Part shown: positions 34,498-43,269 of the stretch, piece after piece
How the letters are laid out: each line of letters starts with the position of its first letter
Position numbering within the stretch: the stretch's first letter is position 1
NCBI GenBank assembly: GCA_030645575.1
Contig: JAUSMJ010000027.1
Span: 62,001 to 126,000 of the forward strand
Source of the DNA: Caulobacter sp.
GTDB lineage: Bacteria; Pseudomonadota; Alphaproteobacteria; Caulobacterales; Caulobacteraceae
Length of the DNA stretch: 64,000 nucleotides
Direction of reading: 5' to 3'
The notes under the pieces: generated by a model
What the model saw: the letters and a program-made list of their open reading frames with translations, nothing else
What the model was told of the DNA's origin: nothing
Databases searched by the model: none
Program-made: the position numbers and the translations under genes

Positions 34498-34619
34498 AAT
34501 GGGCAGCGATTTCTCCTCCGAAAGACGATTCGCCCTCTCGCTCGCCTCGCGAGCGGGCTTGCTTGTGGCGAGATGCTCGCTAACCATTGGTATCGGGGAG
34601 CAGTGGGGAGCAGCGCTTC

Positions 34620-35525
34620 ATGCGCGCGACAACGGCCACGGCGGTGTTTGCAGTCACGGCGCTTGCGGCGGCGGGCCTCGGCGCGGCCACGAGCATGAGC
34701 GCGGCGACCGACGGCCTCAGCTCCGACTCCCTGCTTGCCGGCGCCACGGTGGGCGACGCGTTCAGCGGCGCCTCGGCCCGCGCGCCCGAGGCTGACCTCG
34801 ATGCGCCGATCAAGACCGGGCGCTGGGCCGAGGACGCCGCGCCCGTCGAACTCGCCGGCGGACCGGCGCCGGCCGGAACGGCCGAGCCCGCGCCCGAGCC
34901 GATCCGCCTTTCCCGCGCGACCGTCCCGGCCGCGCCTGTCCTGACCGTGTCGCTCGGACCGGAACGGCGCGCCGCCGCGCCGCTGAGCGTGCCCCTCTCG
35001 CGGATGGCCTGGGCGCCCCCGGCCAGCGCGCCGCGGGTTCCGCGGGAGTCGCGGATCGATCTGACGGTTAGCGACCAGGCCATCGTCGTTCCAGGTTCCG
35101 GGCTGGACATCGCCTCGAACGCCTTCGACGAACCGGTGATGTCCCCGCGCCCGTCGCGGCCCTTGCCGGACGTCAAGCGACTGACCCTGCGGATCGGTCC
35201 CAGCGGGATGTCCGGAAGGAAGGGACGCTGGTTCGTCTTCGCCGCCGGATCGGGCCAGGCCTTCGGCCTGAACCTGATGCGCGACCCTCTGCATGGCTGG
35301 AAGCCGGCCGGCTGGTCGGTCGAGCGGCTGGCCGAGTTCGGCAAGGCCCAGCTAGGCATCGGCTGGCGCAGGGGCTCGCAGCAGATCGCCGTCAGCGCGG
35401 CCCGCCGCGAGATCAGCGCCTACGGCATGTCGCGCGAGGACACGGTGCTGGGCGTGACCTTCACGGTCAGCGGCCGCCCCCCCGCCAAGACGCGCTACGA
35501 ACAGCGCCTGCCGAAGGCCTATTAG
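34620..35525 (+). CDS. Uncharacterised exported protein
   Basis: 301 aa from the ATG at 34620 (GGGGAG upstream), beginning with a hydrophobic signal (MRATTATAVFAVTALAAAGL, cleavage near GAATS). The middle (residues 50-180) is rich in Ala and Pro and looks unstructured. The C-terminal third is compact: VKRLTLRIGPSGMSGRKGRW, FVFAAGSGQAFGLNLMRD, KAQLGIGWRRGSQQIAVSAA and FTVSGRPPAKTRYEQRLP, with alternating strands that could be an envelope beta domain. No family is recognised; likely periplasmic or outer-membrane associated. Confidence 0.75.
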   Translation: MRATTATAVFAVTALAAAGLGAATSMSAATDGLSSDSLLAGATVGDAFSGASARAPEADLDAPIKTGRWAEDAAPVELAGGPAPAGTAEPAPEPIRLSRATVPAAPVLTVSLGPERRAAAPLSVPLSRMAWAPPASAPRVPRESRIDLTVSDQAIVVPGSGLDIASNAFDEPVMSPRPSRPLPDVKRLTLRIGPSGMSGRKGRWFVFAAGSGQAFGLNLMRDPLHGWKPAGWSVERLAEFGKAQLGIGWRRGSQQIAVSAARREISAYGMSREDTVLGVTFTVSGRPPAKTRYEQRLPKAY

Positions 35526-35543
35526 GCCCGCCCGACGCGGCGA

Positions 35544-36620
35544 TCAGGCGGCCTTGCGGGCGGCCACGGCGCCGGCGATGCGGGCCTTGGCCATCTCGTC
35601 GGCGACCTCGTGAGTCGGACGCTTCTCGGCCACCGAGGCGTCGAGGATCTCGCCCAGGGTCTGGGTCAGCCGCGCCAGTTTCGCCTCGACCCAGGCCGGA
35701 TCGAAGGCCGCGCCCGCTTCCAGCGCGGCGATCTCGGCCGCCACATTGATGATGCCGCCGCCGTTGATGACGTAGTCGGGCGCATAGAGCAGGCCGCGCT
35801 CGAACAGCAGGCGGCCGACCTCGGGCGAAGCCAGCTGGTTGTTGGCTGCGCCCGCCACCACCCGCCCCTTCAGGCGGGCCAGCGTCTCGAAATTGACCGC
35901 GCCGCCCAGGGCGCAGGGGGCGAACACCTGCGCCTCGACGTCGAAGATCGCCGCCGGCGGCACGATGGTCGCGCCGGTGCGGGCGGCGACCTGGGCCAGG
36001 GCGGCCTCGTTGACGTCGGTGATGACCAGTTCGGCGCCGGCCGCGTGCAGCTTGTCCGCCAGATAGCCGCCGACATGGCCAACGCCCTGGATGGCCACCG
36101 TGACGCCTTTCAGGTCGCGGCCATAGGCGCGCTCGACGCACAGCCGCACGCCGCGGAACACGCCCTCGGCCGTCACCGGGCTGGGATCGCCGGACGCGGC
36201 CGGATGCCCCTCGAGGCCAGCGACATAGCGGGTCTGCTTGCGGGCGCTCATCAGATCGTCTGGCGAGACGCCGACGTCCTCGGCCGTCCAGTATTGGCCG
36301 CCCAGCCCCTCGACCGCCCGGCCGAACGCCTCGAACAGGGCCGGCGTCTTGTCGGTGCGGGCGTCGCCGAGGATCACCGCCTTGCCGCCCCCCAGCGGGA
36401 TGTCGGCCAGGGCGTTCTTGTAGGACATGGCCCGCGACAGGCGCAGCGCGTCGGTCAGCGCCGCGTCGTCCGACTCATAAGGCCACATGCGGCAGCCACC
36501 GGCCGCCGGTCCCCGCGCGGTGGAGTGGACGGCGATGATCGTCTTCAGGCCGGTCTTTTCGTCAAAGATGGCGTGAACGCCTTCGTGGTTCTCGAAGGCG
36601 GGGTTACTGAAAACAGACAT
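35544..36620 (-). CDS. Leu/Phe/Val (Glu-type) dehydrogenase
   Basis: 358 aa NAD-dependent amino acid dehydrogenase that reversibly deaminates branched-chain or aromatic amino acids. The N-terminal dimerisation domain has ARGPAAGGCRMWPYESDDAA. The catalytic Lys segments are RAMSYKNALADIPLGGGKAV and AEDVGVSPDDL. The NAD-binding Rossmann fold is VTVAIQGVGHVGGYLADKLH, and GAANNQLASPEVG follows. The length and GGGKAV favour leucine dehydrogenase over glutamate dehydrogenase. Monocistronic. Confidence 0.92.
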   Translation of the reverse strand: MSVFSNPAFENHEGVHAIFDEKTGLKTIIAVHSTARGPAAGGCRMWPYESDDAALTDALRLSRAMSYKNALADIPLGGGKAVILGDARTDKTPALFEAFGRAVEGLGGQYWTAEDVGVSPDDLMSARKQTRYVAGLEGHPAASGDPSPVTAEGVFRGVRLCVERAYGRDLKGVTVAIQGVGHVGGYLADKLHAAGAELVITDVNEAALAQVAARTGATIVPPAAIFDVEAQVFAPCALGGAVNFETLARLKGRVVAGAANNQLASPEVGRLLFERGLLYAPDYVINGGGIINVAAEIAALEAGAAFDPAWVEAKLARLTQTLGEILDASVAEKRPTHEVADEMAKARIAGAVAARKAA

Positions 36621-36702
36621 GCCGGGTTCCGGGCTGATCAGGGGGAAATCGTGCGCGCGGGTTTACGCCCGGGGGTCTTTCGCCACAACCCAAAACGAGC
36701 GC

Positions 36703-37695
36703 TCAGGCGCGCGTGTCCCGGGGCGGCGGAATCGGCGGCGCGCCCGATGGCAAGGGCGCCGCTGGATCGAAAATGAAGCTCTGGATGTCGCCGATCACCA
36801 CGTCTCGCCGCAGATCGCGCGTCAGCAGATGCCAGCCGCGCGCGTAGTAGGCCGTGCGGTCGGTCGCCTTCAGCCGACCGGCGGCCCTGAAGGCCGCGAC
36901 CTTGGGGATGATCTCGTCGTTGGCCCCGTAGAAGTAGCCGACCGGGACCTTGATCCGGCCAGTGCTCCGCCAGGCCGTCTGCATCAGCTCGACCAGGCCA
37001 TACAGGGTGTCGTTGCGCGCGCCCCAGATCATCATCGGGTCCCGGCCCATGGCGACTAGTTCCTCGCGGTTGTCGCTGGGGTGGACGCGTTCGGCGACCC
37101 AGGACGGCGGCTTGAGCACGGTCTCCCCCGCCAGGTGGGCCGTGAACCACAGGGCGGTTCGGAACGGCAGCGGCTGGCTGGACCACCCCCACACGGCCGG
37201 CGCCATCAGCACCAGCCGGTCGGCGGCGGGCGGCCGGTCCGAAGCGAAGGCGGCGATCGCCACCGCCCCGCCCATGCTCTCTCCCGCCACCACCAGGGTC
37301 GCCGCCGGATGCCGCAGTCGCAGCAGGCCGACGAACACCCGCAGGTCCTCGGTCATCAGCGTCTCGCCGGCCCAGACCCCGCGGCCGGGCGAGCGGCCGA
37401 AACCGCGCTGGTCGAAGGCGTAGGTGGCGATGCCGTGTTCCGCCCAGACCGGCGCGGCGAAATGGAAGGCGTTGGAATAGTCGTTCATGCCGTGCAGGGC
37501 CGCGACGACGACGGCGGGCTCCCCGTCGGGCAGCCAGCGCCGCAGGCCCATCCGCCCGCCGTCGAAGCTGACGAAGGTCTCGTCCTCCAGCCTCGGCCCG
37601 TCGAACCCGACGTCCGGCGCGCCGGCCATCTGCACCATCGGCGCGCAGCCCGTCACGGCGGCGCTCGCGGCAAGGAGGAACAGGCGGCGGTTCAT
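36703..37695 (-). CDS. Alpha/beta hydrolase (monoacylglycerol-lipase-like) lipoprotein
   Basis: 330 aa serine hydrolase. The N-terminus is a lipoprotein or Tat-like signal (MNRRLFLLAASAAVTGCAP) with a lipobox-like Cys at 17, so it is likely membrane-anchored. Serine_hydrolase_4 features: VVVAALHGMNDYSNAFHFAA, YAFDQRGFGRSPGRG, the nucleophile in VVAGESMGGAVAIA, an acidic residue in GANDEIIP and the His in YARGWHLLTRD. It probably cleaves monoacylglycerol or lysophospholipid esters in the envelope. The C-terminal tail is Pro-rich (SGAPPIPPPRD). Confidence 0.88.
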   Translation of the reverse strand: MNRRLFLLAASAAVTGCAPMVQMAGAPDVGFDGPRLEDETFVSFDGGRMGLRRWLPDGEPAVVVAALHGMNDYSNAFHFAAPVWAEHGIATYAFDQRGFGRSPGRGVWAGETLMTEDLRVFVGLLRLRHPAATLVVAGESMGGAVAIAAFASDRPPAADRLVLMAPAVWGWSSQPLPFRTALWFTAHLAGETVLKPPSWVAERVHPSDNREELVAMGRDPMMIWGARNDTLYGLVELMQTAWRSTGRIKVPVGYFYGANDEIIPKVAAFRAAGRLKATDRTAYYARGWHLLTRDLRRDVVIGDIQSFIFDPAAPLPSGAPPIPPPRDTRA

Positions 37696-37736
37696 GACGC
37701 CAGATTGCCCTGCCGGCCGTGGCGAAGAAAAGGCGC

Positions 37737-37994
37737 CTATTCCGGGGCCGGATCCTGAGGAAGCCTGAGCCGGTAGACGCCGCGGAAGCTGTCCGGGTCG
37801 GCCGGCTTGCCGTGACGGGTGATGACCACCGTCCCCGCCCGCGCCATGCCCACGGCCGTCGATCGCACCTGGCCCAGCACGCGCTGCCAGCGCTCGGGCT
37901 GGATGATCTTGGCCACCTCCGACGGGTCGATGCTCTTGCCCGGCGGCAGGGCTTTCAGCAGGTCGAGAATGGCGTCTTCGATGGGAGAGGTCAT
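37737..37994 (-). CDS. DUF3253 domain protein
   Basis: 85 aa from the ATG at 37994 (AGGGGG upstream). It matches the small DUF3253 winged-helix-like family: MTSPIEDAILDLLKALPPGK, IDPSEVAKIIQPERWQRVLG, VRSTAVGMARAGTVVITRHG, FRGVYRLRL. Function is unknown; the fold suggests a nucleic-acid-binding or structural role. Starts 43 codons further upstream in frame run into the divergent LuxR promoter region and are not used. Confidence 0.85.
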   Translation of the reverse strand: MTSPIEDAILDLLKALPPGKSIDPSEVAKIIQPERWQRVLGQVRSTAVGMARAGTVVITRHGKPADPDSFRGVYRLRLPQDPAPE

Positions 37995-38167
37995 GACCGT
38001 CCCCCTAGCATGCCCTGCCCTCGACGGACCAGATCGCCGCCCGCGCCGGCCCGTGGCTGGCTGAGAAGGCCGCGGGCCTCGGTCGCTTTGCCGCATGCGC
38101 GTTTCATTCTGGACTGTTCCCAAGCGGAGAAAGCATACCTAGGGTCATCTTTCCCAAGGGCGTGGCC

Positions 38168-38914
38168 ATGCTGGACGAGACGACACGAGCAACGGTCTTC
38201 CGCTTTTTGCAGGACGCCCAGGGTATCGAAAGCCTGGACGTCCTCAACACGCGCTTCATCGAGGCGGTCAAGGCGCTGGGGTTTTCGGGCGCCGTCTACA
38301 TCCGCCTTTCGGCGGACGGTCGCGTGCTGCCGCCCCGGCCCGTCTTCGGCGATCCGCCGGAGGGCTGGGTCGATCACTATTTCGCCCACAACTATGCCCG
38401 GTTCGACACCGCCATTCCCCTGTCCTTCCAGTCCCGCGAGCCGTTCACCTGGAGCGAGGCGGCCGCGCGCGGCATGGAGAGGGGGACCCAGACCCTGTTC
38501 GGCGAAGCCTATGAATGGTGGCGTTCCGAGGTGCTCATCTGCCCCGTGCGCGGCATCAACGGCGGGCTCTCCATCGTCGATCTGACCATGGACCGGGGAC
38601 GGCGGCTGCGCGACGAGGAGCGTTCGACGGCCCACGCCCTGGCCAGTCTCTACGCGGTCGCCGGCGAAGGCTTCCTGGAGCGCCCCGAGCCGGCCGCCGA
38701 ACTGCCGAAGCCGTTGACCTGGCGCGAGGCCGAATGCGTCTACTGGGTCTGCCTGGGCAAGTCCGACGATGAGATCGGCCGGATTCTGTCGATCTCGAAG
38801 AAAACCGCCAACCATCACGTCGAGTCGGCCAAGACCAAGCTTGGGGTGGCCAGCCGCGCCAGCCTCGCCTGGCGGGCCTTCGCGCTTGGCCTGGTGCAGC
38901 CGCCCGTCTTCTAA
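38168..38914 (+). CDS. LuxR-type quorum-sensing transcriptional regulator
   Basis: 248 aa from the ATG at 38168 (AAGGG upstream). The N-terminal autoinducer-binding domain has WVDHYFAHNYARFDTAIPLS with the ligand-pocket Tyr and Asp, and FTWSEAA with the Trp. The C-terminal LuxR HTH (about 180-240) reads LTWREAECVYWVCLGKSDDE, IGRILSISKKTANHHVESAK and TKLGVASRASLAW. It should bind the acyl-homoserine lactone made by the adjacent LuxI and regulate promoters with a lux-type box, including the palindrome at 38922. Confidence 0.93.
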   Translation: MLDETTRATVFRFLQDAQGIESLDVLNTRFIEAVKALGFSGAVYIRLSADGRVLPPRPVFGDPPEGWVDHYFAHNYARFDTAIPLSFQSREPFTWSEAAARGMERGTQTLFGEAYEWWRSEVLICPVRGINGGLSIVDLTMDRGRRLRDEERSTAHALASLYAVAGEGFLERPEPAAELPKPLTWREAECVYWVCLGKSDDEIGRILSISKKTANHHVESAKTKLGVASRASLAWRAFALGLVQPPVF

Positions 38915-38921
38915 CGGGTCA

Positions 38922-38939
38922 ATGGGGTAAACGCCCCAT
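38922..38939. promoter_or_regulatory. Candidate lux-type box between luxR and luxI
   Basis: ATGGGG-TAAACG-CCCCAT is a perfect 18-bp inverted repeat with a 6-bp spacer, eight bases after the luxR stop and about 53 bp before the luxI ATG. LuxR-family sites are usually 18-20 bp dyads at this position. The half-site differs from the classic lux box, so recognition by this LuxR is inferred. Confidence 0.7.
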
Positions 38940-38991
38940 ACCGCCCCGCCCCCGTCTGATCGAGCTTGCGATCTCCAGGGGAGACCGGACG

Positions 38992-39684
38992 ATGATCCAT
39001 GTTGTGACCCACGCGCTTCGCGGCGTGTACGCCGACCAGATCGCCGCCATGCACAGGATGCGGCGCGAGGTGTTCATCGTCGCCCGGGGCTGGCAGCTGG
39101 AGGAACGCGACGGCGGCGAATACGACCGCGGCGACGACGAGCAGGCCATCTATTTCATGATGCTCGACGAGAATGGCGGACTGCAGGTCAGCGTGCGCGT
39201 TCGGCCGGTGCTCGACTGGAGCATCCTGGTCGATGAGATGCCCCGCTGCGTGGAGGGCGGCGCCGAGACGCTCCGTCGCCCCGACGTCTGGGAAATGGCG
39301 CGGCACCTGGCCAGCGGCCAGGGCCGTTCGGTCGGCGAAGCACGGCGCCGGGCGGCCGAGTTCCGCGTGGCCATGCTCGAGGCGGCCCGCGCCCGTGGCG
39401 TGACCCGCATCGTCGGTTCGGTCGATGTGGGCCTGCTGGCGCATGGCGCGCGCGCCTGGCTCGATCTGAAGCCGCTGGGCCTGCCGGTCGTCTACCCCGA
39501 GGGCGGCGCGGCCGTGGGCTACGAGATCCCCGTCACCGACGACCTGATCACGCGGCTGAAGCGCGCCCATGGCCTGGTGGAGCCTTCTGCTTTCGAACTG
39601 GCGCGGGGCGCGCCCGACGTGACGCCGGCGCAGATAGAGCGCGCGCATCGCCGGGCGGCCGCCCCGAGCCGCGTTCCGGCATGA
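38992..39684 (+). CDS. Acyl-homoserine-lactone synthase (LuxI family)
   Basis: 230 aa enzyme that joins an acyl group to S-adenosylmethionine to make a homoserine lactone signal. The residues conserved in LuxI proteins are present at nearly canonical spacing: R24, F28 and W34 in MRREVFIVARGWQL, D45 and D48 in EYDRGDDE, an Arg pair in VSVRVRP, then E101 and R104 in VWEMARH. ATG at 38992, with GGGGAGA about ten bases upstream. The C-terminus overlaps a small downstream gene by four bases. The acyl chain cannot be predicted. Confidence 0.94.
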   Translation: MIHVVTHALRGVYADQIAAMHRMRREVFIVARGWQLEERDGGEYDRGDDEQAIYFMMLDENGGLQVSVRVRPVLDWSILVDEMPRCVEGGAETLRRPDVWEMARHLASGQGRSVGEARRRAAEFRVAMLEAARARGVTRIVGSVDVGLLAHGARAWLDLKPLGLPVVYPEGGAAVGYEIPVTDDLITRLKRAHGLVEPSAFELARGAPDVTPAQIERAHRRAAAPSRVPA

Positions 39685-39893
39685 TCCCGCCGGACCGCGA
39701 CGCCGAAGGCATTGGGCCCGAGCATCAGGCCTTTCTGGACCTGGTGGAAAAACTCCCCCCGGACTGGCGACGGGTGGTCGGCGTTCTGCTTCGCAGAGTC
39801 GCCCATGTCGAGGCCGAAGAGGGCGAGACGGCCGCCCTCATGCTGATCGACGACATCAACTCCATCATCGTGCGCCCGGAAACCACGCACTAG
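39681..39893 (+). CDS. Small uncharacterised protein coupled to luxI
   Basis: 70 aa, ATG overlapping the luxI stop (ATGA at 39681), so translationally coupled. It is acidic and helical: EHQAFLDLVEKLPPDWRRVV, GVLLRRVAHVEAEEGETAAL, MLIDDINSIIV. No family recognised. The coupling suggests a role linked to the quorum-sensing output or to control of the synthase, but nothing is established. Confidence 0.72.
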   Translation: MIPPDRDAEGIGPEHQAFLDLVEKLPPDWRRVVGVLLRRVAHVEAEEGETAALMLIDDINSIIVRPETTH

Positions 39894-39966
39894 ACTCGGG
39901 GCGCGACACGGCGGACCATCCGTATGCGCATCGTAAAACGAGCGCGGCTGCGGGGGGATTCGCGGA

Positions 39967-40338
39967 ATGCCAGATCCAATCGACATCGGCGTCGGCGCGC
40001 GGATTCGCATCCGCCGCCGGGAGTTGGGCGTCAGCCAGGCGTCGCTCGGCGAGCACCTGGGGCTGACCTTCCAGCAGATCCAGAAATATGAACGCGGCTC
40101 CAACCGCGTGTCGGCCTCGATGCTGGTCAAGACCGCCGCTCGCCTGGACTGTTCGGTGGCCTGGCTGGTCGGCGAGGAGGACGGCGCCGCCGGACATCTC
40201 GAAGGCGGCCTGCTGGCCCGGCTGGCCAGTCCCGGCGTCGCCGAGCTGGTCGAGGCGTTCAACGCCATCGAAGGTCCCCAGGCCCGCACGGCCCTGATGC
40301 ATCTCGCCCGCAGCATGGCCGACGGGGGCCGCGACTAG
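39967..40338 (+). CDS. XRE-family helix-turn-helix regulator
   Basis: 123 aa. The HTH_3 domain at residues 8-65 reads GARIRIRRRELGVSQASLGE, HLGLTFQQIQKYERGSNRVS, ASMLVKTAARLDCSVAWLVG, typical of alphaproteobacterial SinR/Cro-like regulators. The C-terminal 50 residues form a short helical tail (LVEAFNAIEGPQARTALMHL). It follows the luxI-linked small gene by 73 bp in the same direction, so it may belong to the quorum-sensing locus or be separately expressed. Confidence 0.88.
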   Translation: MPDPIDIGVGARIRIRRRELGVSQASLGEHLGLTFQQIQKYERGSNRVSASMLVKTAARLDCSVAWLVGEEDGAAGHLEGGLLARLASPGVAELVEAFNAIEGPQARTALMHLARSMADGGRD

Positions 40339-40401
40339 CTGTGACGCGACAAGGGGGCGTGTTCCGGCGCAAGCCCGGCGCATGTCCCCGCATCAGCCAC
40401 C

Positions 40402-41016
40402 TCAGACGGCTTGCTGTAGCTGTTCGATCCGCGCCTTGAGCTCGGCGATCTCCCGATCCCGCTCCGCCAGCATGACCTCGACGTCGTCGGCGTCGATCTT
40501 GCGCGGGATATGCTGGGGGCAGTTGGGGTCCCACGCGGAAATCTTGAACAGCAGCACACGCTCGGGCGCCGCCGCATAGCCCTCGGGCATGACCGACTGA
40601 AGCAGGGCGTCGTCGCCTTCGATCATCCACGCCTCGCCCCAGATCTTGATGCGGCGGCGGTTGGCGTAGTCCATCAGGAAGATGAAGGCCTTGCGGCTTT
40701 CCAGCAGGTTGCCCTGCGATATGAACTGCCGGTTTCCCCTGAAATCGGCCATCGCCAGCGTCTGCTCGTCGATCGGCTTGAGGAAGCCCCGTGGCCCGCC
40801 GCGATGCTGGATGTAGGGCTGCCCCTCCGCGTTGACCGTCGCGAGGTAGAAGCTGTTCTGCTGCGCGATGAATCCCGCCAGTTGAGGCGTGATGCGGTCA
40901 GACCAGCCACCCCGCGCTTCCACCTTGGCATAGGTGTCGCGCGAGCCGCTGCGGGTCTGAAGTTGCTTCACCGCATCGGTAAAGGCGATGTCGCTGGTGG
41001 GGCGTTCACGATCCAT
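40402..41016 (-). CDS. Pyridoxamine 5'-phosphate oxidase-family FMN-binding protein
   Basis: 204 aa. The split-barrel flavin domain spans about residues 40-150: FIAQQNSFYLATVNAEGQPY, IQHRGGPRGFLKPIDEQTLA, MADFRGNRQFISQGNLLESR, KAFIFLMDYANRRRIKIWGE. A heptad-like C-terminal helix (VMLAERDREIAELKARIEQL) may form a coiled coil. Family proteins reduce or oxidise small molecules using FMN or F420; the substrate is unknown. It is on the left flank of the TetR-controlled cluster and not clearly part of it. Confidence 0.85.
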   Translation of the reverse strand: MDRERPTSDIAFTDAVKQLQTRSGSRDTYAKVEARGGWSDRITPQLAGFIAQQNSFYLATVNAEGQPYIQHRGGPRGFLKPIDEQTLAMADFRGNRQFISQGNLLESRKAFIFLMDYANRRRIKIWGEAWMIEGDDALLQSVMPEGYAAAPERVLLFKISAWDPNCPQHIPRKIDADDVEVMLAERDREIAELKARIEQLQQAV

Positions 41017-41093
41017 GTTCGATCCGCTTCGAAGACAGAGGGGCCGGCGCCCGGCCTTGAGACCAACCGGGCGCCGGAAGGACGGTCAGGGGG

Positions 41094-41471
41094 TCAGAAG
41101 GTGACCAGGCTGTAGCCCTGGTCGAGGTAGCTCGAGACGTCGAGCACGCCCGGGGTTCCAGGAATCGCCTTCTCGTAGTCGAGCTTGAGGCCGGTCTTTC
41201 GCGCATCCTCGGTCGCCCCGAAGACATCGGCGCAGCCGCCGCAGACGCCGGCCACGACATCCTTGACCGCTTCGTAAAGCCCGTGCGCCGGATGATCGGC
41301 CTTGGCGAGTTCCGCCGGCCAGCGCGTGCCCGCGCCCTGGAAGATGACCGCGACGTCCTGCTTCTTCTCCTTGAGTTCGTAAGCGAGGAACAGGCCGTTG
41401 AAGAGGCGGCCCAGCGCTTCTTCGGATCCCGACTTGGGGTCGGAGTAGAGGATGATGGCGGTCTTGGTCAT
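41094..41471 (-). CDS. DsrE-family protein
   Basis: 125 aa. DsrE/DsrF-like fold with KTAIILYSDPKSGSEEALGR, QDVAVIFQGAGTRWPAELAK, VAGVCGGCADVFGA and the final strand. Two Cys in CGGC could carry sulfane sulfur, as in DsrE proteins, making sulfur transfer plausible. An ACCGA-N4-TCGGT operator lies 30 bp upstream of its start, shared with the divergent GST gene. It is probably controlled by the TetR at 44883 whose own promoter has the same type of site. Confidence 0.87.
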   Translation of the reverse strand: MTKTAIILYSDPKSGSEEALGRLFNGLFLAYELKEKKQDVAVIFQGAGTRWPAELAKADHPAHGLYEAVKDVVAGVCGGCADVFGATEDARKTGLKLDYEKAIPGTPGVLDVSSYLDQGYSLVTF

Positions 41472-41500
41472 GGGTTCTCCGTTTTGCCGCTTGGCTTTTT

Positions 41501-41514
41501 ACCGAACGATCGGT
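41501..41514. promoter_or_regulatory. TetR-type operator (ACCGA-N4-TCGGT), dsrE side
   Basis: ACCGAACGATCGGT, a near-perfect dyad 30 bp upstream of the dsrE-like gene. Same half-sites and spacing as the sites at 41557 and 45538. Confidence 0.7.
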
Positions 41515-41556
41515 CAACTTGAACTAGGGGCTCGACGGGCCGGCGTCAAGGTATTA

Positions 41557-41572
41557 TACCGATCATTCGGTA
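41557..41572. promoter_or_regulatory. TetR-type operator (ACCGA-N4-TCGGT), GST side
   Basis: TACCGATCATTCGGTA, 18 bp upstream of the GST start and within the TATT/TTATAA-rich promoter region, so a bound repressor would block the GST promoter. Confidence 0.7.
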
Positions 41573-41589
41573 ATTTATAATCGCCGGTC

Positions 41590-42294
41590 ATGGACAGGGA
41601 GACGCGCGTGAAACTCTACTTCAGCCCCAGGTCAGGGCATTCGCACCGGGCGCGGCTGTTCCTGTCGCTGCTCGGCGTCCCGTTCGAACTCATCGAAGTC
41701 GACCTCGCCGCGCGCCAGCACAAGAGCGCCGACTTCCTGCGGATGAACGCCCTGGGACAGGTTCCGGTGCTGGAAGACGGCGGTGTGGCGATCGCCGATT
41801 CGAACGCGATCCTGATCTATCTCGCCAGGAAGTTCGGTCGCGCGGACTGGTATCCGGACGACGCCGTGGGGGCCGCTTGCGTGCAACGCTGGCTCTCGGT
41901 CGCGGCCGGTCTGCTTGTCCAGGGTCCGGCAAGCGCGAGGTCGGTGACACTGTTCGGCGCGAAGATCGACGCGCAGGCCGCGATCGAACGCGCCCATGCC
42001 CTGCTCGCCGTGATCGAGGCGGCGCTGACGCACACTGGCTGGCTGGCCGCCGACCGGCCGACGATCGCCGACATCGCGCTCTACAGCTACGTGGCCCGCG
42101 CGCCGGAAGGCAACGTCGCCCTCGACCTCTACCCGCGTATCCGGGCCTGGCTGGAGCGGATCGAAGCGCTTCCGGGCTTTGTCCCGTTCGCGATCCATCC
42201 GGTAGGCCTCTATGCCCCGGGCGGTCCGCTGGCGCGGCTTGCTACGCCTCCCGCTTCCCCGACACAGGAGATGGGTTCACACCGGAACGCGTGA
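41590..42294 (+). CDS. Glutathione S-transferase
   Basis: 234 aa. Thioredoxin-like N-terminal domain [20 protein letters not shown] with the glutathione-site Ser region. It has [13 protein letters not shown] around cis-Pro and [16 protein letters not shown] as the gamma-glutamyl binding loop. The helical domain has [14 protein letters not shown]. The start at 41590 could also be the GTG-like codon at 41608 (VKLYFSP). It probably conjugates electrophiles. Divergent from dsrE across two TetR operators; its 3' end overlaps the convergent rhodanese gene by 18 nt. Confidence 0.92.
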   Translation: MDRETRVKLYFSPRSGHSHRARLFLSLLGVPFELIEVDLAARQHKSADFLRMNALGQVPVLEDGGVAIADSNAILIYLARKFGRADWYPDDAVGAACVQRWLSVAAGLLVQGPASARSVTLFGAKIDAQAAIERAHALLAVIEAALTHTGWLAADRPTIADIALYSYVARAPEGNVALDLYPRIRAWLERIEALPGFVPFAIHPVGLYAPGGPLARLATPPASPTQEMGSHRNA

Positions 42295-42765
42295 CGCCAG
42301 ATCCCGATGGGTCAACAGGCGTCCCCACGTCGCGTTGAAGGGATGAACGTACCGCGTCGCCCCGCGTGCATTCACCAGCGGGAGGCCGGCGTTGTGCCAG
42401 GCGAAGATGCCGCCTCTCAGATTCAACACCCCCGTCGCGCCGTCCGCCGCCATCGCCGCCTGGATGCGCCGGGCCATCGCCGAACTCCTTCGTCCGACCG
42501 AGCAATAGAGGACGAGCACACGACCTCTGACGTTTCCGGACAGCCTCGATCGCGCGGCGGCGACCGAGGCGCCGGGATCGAGGCGCACGGCGCCTCTCAG
42601 CCGACTCACGGCGAACTCATCGACCTCCCGCACATCGACCAGCAGCAGCGGGCCCTGGCGGGATATCGCCCGCGCAAGATCCGCCACCGTGATTTGACCG
42701 ACGTCGCGGTAACGGGCCGCCACATCGCGCTCGACCTGATCAAGCGTCCTGAAAATCTCGAACAT
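42277..42765 (-). CDS. Rhodanese-like domain protein
   Basis: 162 aa with one rhodanese domain: [36 protein letters not shown] and the active-site loop with the sulfur-carrying Cys, [29 protein letters not shown] closes the domain. An N-terminal helix of about 25 residues precedes it. It probably transfers sulfane sulfur to a thiophilic acceptor. It is downstream of the SnoaL-like and isochorismatase genes and likely in the same leftward operon. Confidence 0.9.
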   Translation of the reverse strand: MFEIFRTLDQVERDVAARYRDVGQITVADLARAISRQGPLLLVDVREVDEFAVSRLRGAVRLDPGASVAAARSRLSGNVRGRVLVLYCSVGRRSSAMARRIQAAMAADGATGVLNLRGGIFAWHNAGLPLVNARGATRYVHPFNATWGRLLTHRDLASRVPV

Positions 42766-42804
42766 CTATCGGCGCCCTCCCGCCGCCGCGCTGGCGGCGC
42801 CGGC

Positions 42805-43269
42805 CTACAGTCCCAGGCTGGTCAGACCCGGATGATCCTCTGGTCGAACTCCAAGAGGCCAGTGAAATTTCCGTTCGGACGCGGGGATGGGCAGATCGTT
42901 GATACTCGCGAACCGGGTCCGCATGAGCCCGGCCTCGTCGAATTCCCAGTTCTCGTTGCCGTAGGATCTGAACCAGCCGCCGGAATCGTCTCGCCATTCG
43001 TAGGCGAAGCGGACCGCGATGCGGTTGCCGGCGAAGGCCCACAGCTCCTTGATGAGGCGGTAGTCGAGCTCGCGCGCCCACTTGCGCTTGAGGAAGGCCT
43101 CGATGTCCTCGCGGCCCGTGACGAACTCGGCCCGGTTTCGCCAGCGGCTCCCGGGGGAGTAGGCGAGTACGATACGGCCTGGCTCGCGGGTGTTCCACGC
43201 GTCTTCCGCCGCGCGAACCTTCAGGCGGGCGCTCCCCGCGGTGAATTCGAACGCTTTCAAAACTGACAT
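42805..43269 (-). CDS. DUF1348 / SnoaL-like (NTF2-fold) protein
   Basis: 154 aa. The segments [80 protein letters not shown], and [19 protein letters not shown] match DUF1348, a nuclear-transport-factor-2-like fold. No catalytic role is established; it could bind a small hydrophobic ligand. It lies in an operon-like run with isochorismatase (69 bp upstream) and rhodanese (39 bp downstream). Confidence 0.9.
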   Translation of the reverse strand: MSVLKAFEFTAGSARLKVRAAEDAWNTREPGRIVLAYSPGSRWRNRAEFVTGREDIEAFLKRKWARELDYRLIKELWAFAGNRIAVRFAYEWRDDSGGWFRSYGNENWEFDEAGLMRTRFASINDLPIPASERKFHWPLGVRPEDHPGLTSLGL

